Shown here: piece after piece, positions 17,244 to 22,295 of the stretch
Layout of the letters: each line of letters opens with the position of its first letter
Position numbering within the stretch: the first letter of the stretch is position 1
Source: JAFGRR01 sp964563855
GTDB lineage: Bacteria; Planctomycetota; Phycisphaerae; UBA1845; Fen-1342
Direction: 5' to 3'
DNA: 22,295 nt
Assembly (NCBI GenBank): GCA_964563855.1
Contig: CAZLYU010000057.1
Location: 1-22,295 of the forward strand
Position numbers and translations under genes: made by a program
The notes under the pieces: generated by a model
The model's input: the letters and a program-made list of their open reading frames with translations, nothing else
Told to the model about the DNA's origin: nothing
Databases searched by the model: none

Positions 17244-17753
17244 ATGAAAGCGCACATCCACTACGAAGCCGCTTTCGAGCACTACCTGCAGACGCAGCGC
17301 ATCCCCTACGTCGCGGTCGATGAAGCCAAACGGGCCGCCTTTCGCGACGCCAAACTCAAGAGCTTCGATTTCATCGTCTACGCGGAAGACCGCGACAACT
17401 GGCTGGTCGACATCAAGGGGCGCCGCTGGGCCCCACGCAAAGGTGCGAACAAACCCAGTTGGGAGAACTGGGCCACGCAAGCCGACGTGGATGGCCTCAT
17501 GCAATGGAGCGAGGTCTTCGGCGCTGGCTTTCAACCATTGCTCGTGTTCGCATACCTGCTCGCCACGCCCAACGCCCCCGAGCCCGCCGCCGAAATCACG
17601 CACAGCTTTCGCGACGCGCGCTACGTCTTCGCCGCCATCCCGCTGGAGACCTATGTGCTGTACGCGCGGGTGCGCTCGCCGAAGTGGGGCACGGTCAACA
17701 TGCCCGTGGCTGATTTCGCGCGACATGTGCGCCCCATCGCCGACTGGCTCTAG
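17244..17753 (+). CDS. HYExAFE-family protein, nuclease-like
   Basis: A 169-residue protein opening MKAHIHYEAAFEHYLQ; HYEAAFE (6-12) is the signature that names the planctomycete HYExAFE family, of unknown function. After it come FDFIVYAEDRDNWLVDIKGRR: Asp42 and Asp56-x-Lys58 fit the (D)...(D/E)xK core of PD-(D/E)xK nucleases, with Glu8/Glu12 in a preceding helix as in that fold. The rest (QPLLVFAYLL, then FAAIPLETYVLYAR) reads as alternating strands and helices. No membrane segment. It begins 24 bases after mrpG. Nuclease activity is inference from the motif alone; the link to ion transport is unexplained. Confidence 0.83.
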   Translation: MKAHIHYEAAFEHYLQTQRIPYVAVDEAKRAAFRDAKLKSFDFIVYAEDRDNWLVDIKGRRWAPRKGANKPSWENWATQADVDGLMQWSEVFGAGFQPLLVFAYLLATPNAPEPAAEITHSFRDARYVFAAIPLETYVLYARVRSPKWGTVNMPVADFARHVRPIADWL

Positions 17754-17793
17754 CCCGCTTTACGCCGCCGGCCCGCGGGTCTAGCGTTGCGTC

Positions 17794-18768
17794 ATGTTCG
17801 AGTTCGACCTCTTGCTGCGCAACCTGTTGCAGCCCCCGATCTTGTTCTTCATCCTGGGGCTGCTCGCGGTGTGGGTGCGGTCCGATCTTGACATCGCTCA
17901 GCCGATTCCGCGTTTCCTGTCGCTGCTGCTGCTGGTCGCCATCGGCCTCAAAGGCGGCTTCGAGATGAGCGCCCACGGCCTGTCGCCCGACGCCGCGGCG
18001 ATGCTCGGCGCCGCTATCGGCTTCAGCATTCTCACGCCCGTCTACGTGTTTTTCTTCCTGCGCACGCGTCTGAACAACGCCGACGCCGCCGCCTGCGCCG
18101 CGGCCTTCGGCTCGGTCAGCGCCATCACCTTTATCACGGCCGCCGGTTTTCTCGAACAGCTCTCCATCAGCTACGGCGGCTACGCGGTCGCGGCGATGGC
18201 GCTGATGGAGTCGCCCGCGATCGTCGTCGCGCTATTGCTCTATCGCCTGGGCGGCGCAGCGGGCGGCGCCAACGGCTGGGGGGCACTGCTGCGCGAGGTT
18301 CTGGTGAACAGTTCTGTCTTCGCGTTGCTGGGCGCCTTCGTGGTCGGCCTGCTTACCGGACAGCGCGGCGCGGAAGGCATGCAGATGCTCACGCAGGACC
18401 TCTTCCCGGTCATCCTCGCCTTTTTTCTGCTCGACATGGGGCTCGTCGCCGGTCGCCGCATGCGTGATCTCGTGCGTGTCGGCGCGTTCGCCGTCACTGC
18501 CGCGCTCGCCATCCCGCTGTTCAACGCCGCCTTGGCGATCGCCGTCTCCTACACGCTCGGCCTCGAACTCGGCGACGCGCTGCTGCTCACCGTGTTGGCG
18601 GCCAGCGCGTCATACATCGCCGTACCCGCTGCAATGCGCCTCACGCTGCCCGAGGCGAACGCCGGCGTCTACGTATCCATCTCGCTCGCCGTCGTCTTTC
18701 CGTTCAATGTGTTGATCGGAATCCCGCTGTACTTGTTCGTGATTCGCCAAGTATGGGATTCAGCCTAG
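17794..18768 (+). CDS. sbtA: SbtA-type sodium-dependent bicarbonate transporter
   Basis: A 324-residue polytopic protein with about ten hydrophobic helices, the length of SbtA. Recognisable family segments are LLRNLLQPPILFFILGLLAV at the N-terminus, then SLLLLVAIGLKGGFEM, FGSVSAITFITAAGFLE, MALMESPAIVVALLL and VLAASASYIAVPAAMRLTLPEAN. SbtA imports HCO3- together with Na+ across the cytoplasmic membrane. The following gene encodes the PII-like regulator usual for this transporter. No clear Shine-Dalgarno precedes ATG 17794; 40 bases separate it from the HYExAFE gene. Together with the upstream Mrp antiporter, which extrudes Na+, it completes a possible Na+ cycle. Confidence 0.93.
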   Translation: MFEFDLLLRNLLQPPILFFILGLLAVWVRSDLDIAQPIPRFLSLLLLVAIGLKGGFEMSAHGLSPDAAAMLGAAIGFSILTPVYVFFFLRTRLNNADAAACAAAFGSVSAITFITAAGFLEQLSISYGGYAVAAMALMESPAIVVALLLYRLGGAAGGANGWGALLREVLVNSSVFALLGAFVVGLLTGQRGAEGMQMLTQDLFPVILAFFLLDMGLVAGRRMRDLVRVGAFAVTAALAIPLFNAALAIAVSYTLGLELGDALLLTVLAASASYIAVPAAMRLTLPEANAGVYVSISLAVVFPFNVLIGIPLYLFVIRQVWDSA

Positions 18769-18796
18769 CATCGCGTGCTTCCGAAGAGGATGCTGT

Positions 18797-19093
18797 ATGA
18801 ACACCCAGACACGCATCGACATCATCGCACCCGAAGTCGCTTTCGACGCCCTGCATCGCACGCTCGGCCAACTGAACGCCCCCGGCTATTCGCTGATTCG
18901 CGGCGTCACCGGACGGGGCCCGCGCGGCGTGCTCCGCGACGACGAAATCGCCGAAGGCGGCGCCAGCGTGCTCGTGATGGTGATCTGTCCCCGACCGCTC
19001 GCCGAGCAGATCGCCGCGGGCATCCGCCCCACGCTCGATCGGTTCGGCGGCATCTGTACGCTCGCGACGGTCGAATCACCCGAGCGCGGTTAG
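18797..19093 (+). CDS. sbtB: PII-like regulator of SbtA (SbtB)
   Basis: A 98-residue ferredoxin-like PII relative. It reads MNTQTRIDIIAPEVAFDALHRTLGQ, then GVTGRGPRG and a T-loop-like stretch (37-53), then SVLVMVICPRPLAEQIAAGI and a C-terminal strand ending in GGICTLATVES. SbtB binds adenine nucleotides and controls SbtA. The cyanobacterial C-terminal Cys-bearing redox loop (CGPxGC) is absent; only isolated Cys64 and Cys87 occur, so redox control is unlikely. GAGG (18786-18789) lies 7 bases before ATG 18797. It follows sbtA by 28 bases and precedes the aldolase by 11. Confidence 0.85.
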   Translation: MNTQTRIDIIAPEVAFDALHRTLGQLNAPGYSLIRGVTGRGPRGVLRDDEIAEGGASVLVMVICPRPLAEQIAAGIRPTLDRFGGICTLATVESPERG

Positions 19094-19104
19094 ACTGCTC
19101 GGTC

Positions 19105-19806
19105 ATGAAGCCGACGCCCGCCGCCACACCGCTAGCCGACACGCCGCAACTGCGCGCGCAGGTCATCGCCGCGTGCCGCACGCTGCGCGACCTCGGCTTT
19201 GTCATCGGCTCATCCGGCAACGTCAGTATCCGGCTCGAAGACGGCTTGCTGGTCACGCCCACGCGCCTCGCATACGACGCGATGCAACCCGACGACCTCG
19301 TTGTCGTCTCGTGGGCGGGCCGAGTTTTGCGCGGCGAGCGTCTGCCGACCTCGGAGATGGAGCTGCATCGCCAGATGCTCAGCCGCCGCCCCGACTTCGG
19401 CGCCGTCATTCACAGCCACAGTCCGCTCGCCAGCGTCTTCGCCTGCGCGCGACAGACGCTCACTGTGATCAGCGACGAGATGGCCGAACTCATCGGGGCC
19501 GAGGTCGGCTGCACCCCCTACATCGCCGGCGGCGAGCACCGCGCGATGGCCGCCGCCGCCTGCGACGCCATCGGGACCGAGAGCTGCGCCGTACTGCTGG
19601 GCAATCACGGCGTCATCGTCGGCGGCCGCGACCTCGACGAAGCCCTCGCAGCCAACCAGGCCCTCGAACGCGCCGCGCTCATCACGCTCCACGCCCAGGC
19701 CATCGGCGGCGTTACGCCGCTCTCAACGGCGGAGGCCCGCGCCGAGCGCGAGCGGTTCGTCCACCGCTACGGCTCAGCCGAAGACCTGCGCGATCTGCTC
19801 GAATGA
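19105..19806 (+). CDS. Class II aldolase/adducin-family protein
   Basis: A 233-residue zinc aldolase-fold enzyme of fuculose-1-phosphate/ribulose-5-phosphate type. It has the phosphate-binding GSSGNVS (35-41), the catalytic acid Glu84 in PTSEMELH, zinc ligands His103 and His105 in VIHSHSPLAS, and His168 in LLGNHGVIV. It could cleave a phosphorylated sugar to give dihydroxyacetone phosphate plus an aldehyde, or act as an epimerase; the substrate is not readable. It sits 11 bases after sbtB, so it is likely cotranscribed. ATG 19105 is the only start that gives the standard N-terminal length; the frame upstream is the shadow of sbtB. Confidence 0.9.
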   Translation: MKPTPAATPLADTPQLRAQVIAACRTLRDLGFVIGSSGNVSIRLEDGLLVTPTRLAYDAMQPDDLVVVSWAGRVLRGERLPTSEMELHRQMLSRRPDFGAVIHSHSPLASVFACARQTLTVISDEMAELIGAEVGCTPYIAGGEHRAMAAAACDAIGTESCAVLLGNHGVIVGGRDLDEALAANQALERAALITLHAQAIGGVTPLSTAEARAERERFVHRYGSAEDLRDLLE

Positions 19807-19807
19807 G

Positions 19808-19832
19808 GCGTCTTCACGCGAACGCGCGACGC
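19808..19832 (+). terminator. Hairpin after the aldolase gene
   Basis: GCGTC (19808-19812) pairs with GACGC (19828-19832). Within it CGCG-aa-CGCG (19817-19826) forms a second stem. It starts 2 bases after the stop codon. No U-tract follows, so its role as the end of the mrp-sbt transcript is tentative. Confidence 0.35.
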
Positions 19833-19918
19833 TAAACGAACAGAGTTCGGTTGCCGCCCCCGCTTCCCGCTACGCTGCGCGATTACTCACCAACGACCCC
19901 TCAGCAGAGCATCCCCCA

Positions 19919-20335
19919 ATGGCCAGCAACTCCAGCACAACGACGGCGTCATCCGATGGTCCCGGATCCATCGGCTGGCATGACCTCACCGTGCCGAACG
20001 CAGACACCGTCCGCGACTTCTACGCCGCCGTGGTCGGATGGCGACACCAAGCGGTGAGCATGGGCGACTACCACGACTACGTCATGCTGCAGCCTGATCA
20101 CGACATTCCAGCGGGCGGCGTCTGCCACGCCCGCGGCGTCAACGCCGACATCCCGCCGCAGTGGCTCATCTACGTACGGGTCGAGAGCCTCGAAGACGCC
20201 CTCGAGCGGTGTCGAGAGAAAGACGGCCGCGTGGTGTGCGAGCCGCGGTCCGCCGGCGGAGGCCGGATGGCGGTGATCGCCGACCCCGCGGGAGCGGTCA
20301 TCGGCCTCTATCAGGAGGCCGCGCCGGCCGAATAG
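19919..20335 (+). CDS. VOC-superfamily protein
   Basis: A 138-residue VOC protein with a short Ser/Thr-rich lead (1-15) and then a standard domain: GWHDLTVPNADTVRDFYAAVVGW, WLIYVRVESLEDALERCREKDGRVV, and the last strand MAVIADPAGAVIGLYQ. The substrate cannot be inferred. It lies 112 bp after the aldolase, on the same strand, with no good Shine-Dalgarno, so it may be transcribed separately. It is not closely similar to the two VOC proteins at 853-1739, which belong to different branches. Confidence 0.85.
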   Translation: MASNSSTTTASSDGPGSIGWHDLTVPNADTVRDFYAAVVGWRHQAVSMGDYHDYVMLQPDHDIPAGGVCHARGVNADIPPQWLIYVRVESLEDALERCREKDGRVVCEPRSAGGGRMAVIADPAGAVIGLYQEAAPAE

Positions 20336-20365
20336 TCGCGCCGCATCCGGCTCCAGACGGTCACC

Positions 20366-20390
20366 CCTCGCGCGACCCTCGAGCGCGAGG
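20366..20390. repeat. Perfect 8-bp inverted repeat after the VOC gene
   Basis: CCTCGCGC (20366-20373) / GCGCGAGG (20383-20390) with a 9-base loop, 30 bases downstream of the VOC stop. No T-run follows. It may act as a 3'-end stabiliser or a U-less terminator ahead of the tRNA promoter. Confidence 0.4.
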
Positions 20391-20509
20391 CCCGCGCGGC
20401 TCGGCGTGAATCGGGCCCGTGCGGCTCCCAATCGTCTGGCTCGTGAGGCTGCGCATCGTCGAGCGCGTGCGACACGGTCGATCAACGGCGAGCCCCCCCA
20501 GCAACCGCC

Positions 20510-20538
20510 TTGCCGCCGCTCGGCGTGCGGCTTAGAGT
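20510..20538 (+). promoter_or_regulatory. Promoter of tRNA-Ser
   Basis: TTGCCG (20510-20515) and TAGAGT (20533-20538) are each 4/6 to consensus and are separated by exactly 17 bases. The predicted start near 20545 gives a leader of about 45 bases before the tRNA 5' end. Confidence 0.5.
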
Positions 20539-20588
20539 ACCGCTGCGCTGACAGGGGCCGCCGGCCGACTCGTCAGTTGCTCCCGCCC

Positions 20589-20679
<91 letters not shown>

Positions 20680-20719
20680 TCTTGCATCCCCTTACATCGC
20701 TTGAACGGCCCGAGCGACG

Positions 20720-21421
20720 CTAAACGTCGCGCCCCTCCACGCCGCCGATCGTTACCAGCGGATTGGAAAGCCCATCCGTCGCCGGTTCGATGTCGGCCGG
20801 CGTGAGCGCTTCGGCGTGGCCGTCGGCAAACAGAAACACCCGCTTGCCGCGTGCATCCCACCAGCCGCTATCGTTCTCGATCTTCTGGTGATAGCTCGAC
20901 CAGTCGCCCGCCAGGATCTTCGCCGCCGGTTGACGCACATCGGTCGACTGCTGCGCCATCGGCGGCAGCGCCAGCGAGGGGGTGTACGTGTGCGCCGGCG
21001 TCGTCATGAGCGCCACTTGCTCGGGACTGTGATAGAAGCTCAGGCTATACGCATAGCTCGTGCGTTCAAACGTCTCCGGAGCCGAGCGATCGGCGGGACA
21101 CACCAGCACCGACGGGTTTTCGGCGTTGATGTCTCCCACCAGATAAGGGCCGACGAACCCGCGAAATCCCCGTCCCATCCAGAGCCAGTAACTCGGGTCA
21201 GCACTCACCGGGTCCACCGCCGCCGGGTAGACGTCGCCATGCGCTTCGCGGTAGTGATCAAACGCCAGACCGGTCATGCGAAGGTTGCTCGCGCACACCG
21301 TCTGCACGGCGGCGTCGCGCGCCGCGCGCAGCGAGGGCAGCAGAATACTCACGAGAAGCGCGATAACCGCGACGACGACCAGCAGTTCGATCAAGGTGAA
21401 TGCGCGGGCGCGATGCGTCAT
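20720..21421 (-). CDS. Prepilin-type secreted protein (DUF1559/H-x-DG-like)
   Basis: A 233-residue protein with a type IV prepilin N-terminus, MTHRARAFTLIELLVVVAVIALLVSILLPSLRAARDAA. Processing by prepilin peptidase would occur before Phe8; the residue before the cut is Ala rather than the usual Gly. The rest resembles the pseudopilin-like proteins found in many copies in planctomycete genomes, ending with the hallmark FLFADGHAEAL. The Pro/Asp/Ser-rich middle has Cys pairs (CASNLR, VCPADRS). Role in a type II secretion-like machinery or cell surface is unproven. ATG 21421 is fixed by the prepilin leader; the upstream extension lacks meaning. It ends 42 bases from the tRNA-Ser gene, on the opposite strand. 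Confidence 0.86.
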   Translation of the reverse strand: MTHRARAFTLIELLVVVAVIALLVSILLPSLRAARDAAVQTVCASNLRMTGLAFDHYREAHGDVYPAAVDPVSADPSYWLWMGRGFRGFVGPYLVGDINAENPSVLVCPADRSAPETFERTSYAYSLSFYHSPEQVALMTTPAHTYTPSLALPPMAQQSTDVRQPAAKILAGDWSSYHQKIENDSGWWDARGKRVFLFADGHAEALTPADIEPATDGLSNPLVTIGGVEGRDV

Positions 21422-21556
21422 AGTCCGGGAATATAACCAGCCGGGGAGGGAATGGTAGAGCGCTTGATTAAAGGGGTGATCGAGCGCCGTGCGCGGCGTC
21501 GATCGCCCCGGCCGCCGCGAGCCAACCACGCGCCCTAACGCCGATCTCGTTACAGC

Positions 21557-22295
21557 CTACGTGTTCAGCGGCACGCGCTTGTCCGGGTCGATGCCCAGCG
21601 TCTTGAGCGCCTCCGGCAGCTTCTTCGCGTCGAACGCGTCCGTCTGGGCCAACTCGTACAGCGCCGTGTAAGCCACACACTGTGCGTCGGTCTCGAAGAA
21701 GCGCCGCAGGGCTTCGCGCGTGTCGCTGCGGCCAAAGCCATCCGTCCCGAGCACGCCGAACCGATTCGGCATCCAGCGCGACAAACGCTCCGGCACGGCG
21801 CGCACGTAGTCGCTGGTGACCACCACCGGCCACGGCTCGTCCTTCAACTGATCGACGATCCACGGCGTGCGCTGTTCGGCTTCGGGGTTGAGCCGGTTGT
21901 GACGCTCGCAAGCGATCGCGTCGCGGTACAACTCGTTGTAGCTCGTGGCGCTCCACACATCGGCGGCCACGCCAAACTTCTCCGCCAGAATCTCCTGCGC
22001 CTCGAGCGCGCTGCGAAGCATCGGGCCGCTGCCGAACAGGTGCAGACGCGGCTTCTTGCCCGGCGTCTCGGCGGCTTTGAACTTGTAGAGACCGCGCAGC
22101 ACGCCTTCTTCAACACCCTCCACGAGCGCCGGCATCTCGTAGTTTTCGTTGTACACCGTCAGGTAGTAGAAGATCGGCTCCTGCTCGAGATACATCCGGC
22201 GAATGCCCTCACGGATGATGATCGCGAGCTCATACGCCCAAGCGGCGTCATACGTGACAATGTTGGGCACGGTGCTCGCGTGGAGGATGCTGTGA
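21557..22295 (-). CDS. aceE: Pyruvate dehydrogenase E1 component, C-terminal part (runs off the right edge)
   Basis: The last 245 residues of a homodimeric-type (AceE) pyruvate dehydrogenase E1. The reading frame is open to the window end; the first visible residues HSILHAST-VPNIVTYD match the AceE segment around SxTIPNCxSYD. They are followed by AYELAIIIREGIRRMY, FYYLTVYNENYEMPAL and the C-terminal regulatory region (GSGPMLRSALEAQ, then DGFGRSDTREALRRFFETDA). E1 decarboxylates pyruvate with thiamine diphosphate and passes the acetyl group to lipoyl-E2; the thiamine-binding domains lie outside. The GTG at 22268-22270 is an internal Val codon, not a start. The E2 gene does not follow; a prepilin gene does. 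Confidence 0.94.
   Translation of the reverse strand, partial: HSILHASTVPNIVTYDAAWAYELAIIIREGIRRMYLEQEPIFYYLTVYNENYEMPALVEGVEEGVLRGLYKFKAAETPGKKPRLHLFGSGPMLRSALEAQEILAEKFGVAADVWSATSYNELYRDAIACERHNRLNPEAEQRTPWIVDQLKDEPWPVVVTSDYVRAVPERLSRWMPNRFGVLGTDGFGRSDTREALRRFFETDAQCVAYTALYELAQTDAFDAKKLPEALKTLGIDPDKRVPLNT

Noticed and set aside
16671..17726. A 351-codon minus-strand open frame
   Set aside because: Antisense to mrpF, mrpG and the HYExAFE gene, all with recognisable signatures. No ribosome binding site or domain is visible.

Overview
The window looks like a chromosomal segment of a high-GC member of the Planctomycetota. The evidence is a gene starting with the HYExAFE signature (a protein family I know from planctomycetes), a planctomycete-style Ser/Thr kinase with a C-terminal TPR array, a DUF1559-like prepilin with a FADGH C-terminus, and an NrdR gene coupled to a second ATP-cone gene. 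No phage, transposon, CRISPR array or toxin-antitoxin system is visible. The first ~20 bases may not belong to this chromosome (see findings).

Layout. 1-55: 5' half of a tRNA-Thr(UGU) gene on the minus strand, broken in the anticodon loop at the window edge. 56-488: about 430 bp with no convincing gene. 489-1739: ArsR-type regulator with a two-copy operator, followed by two VOC-fold (glyoxalase/bleomycin-resistance superfamily) genes. 1802-4441 (minus): kinase-TM-TPR receptor. 4545-5075: unknown protein. 5112-6020 (minus): RNase Z-like metallo-beta-lactamase. 6225-7369: nrdR plus an ATP-cone protein, closed by a strong terminator at 7476-7526. 7586-11201 (minus): a large secreted PDZ-containing protein and a small secreted LTXXQ-type protein.

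11341-19806 is one long plus-strand run and the metabolic core of the window: a complete seven-gene Mrp Na+/H+ antiporter (mrpABCDEFG), a HYExAFE protein with a nuclease-like motif, an SbtA-type Na+/bicarbonate symporter, its PII-like partner SbtB, and a class II aldolase. Mrp would export Na+ at the expense of the proton gradient, and SbtA would use the Na+ gradient to import bicarbonate under SbtB control. The run is mostly overlapping or tightly spaced, so a Na+ circuit shared by one transcription unit is plausible but inferred.

19919-22295: a third VOC protein, an intact tRNA-Ser(GCU) with a recognisable promoter, a prepilin-like secreted protein (minus), and the C-terminal part of a homodimeric pyruvate dehydrogenase E1 (aceE, minus) that runs off the right edge.

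Most of the window is conventional. The best candidates for new biology are the duplicated GCAAG-N6-CTTGC operator, the ATP-cone protein translationally coupled to nrdR, the apparent ACG start of mrpF, and the mrp/HYExAFE/sbtAB/aldolase arrangement. I did not find a clearly new defence or mobile system.
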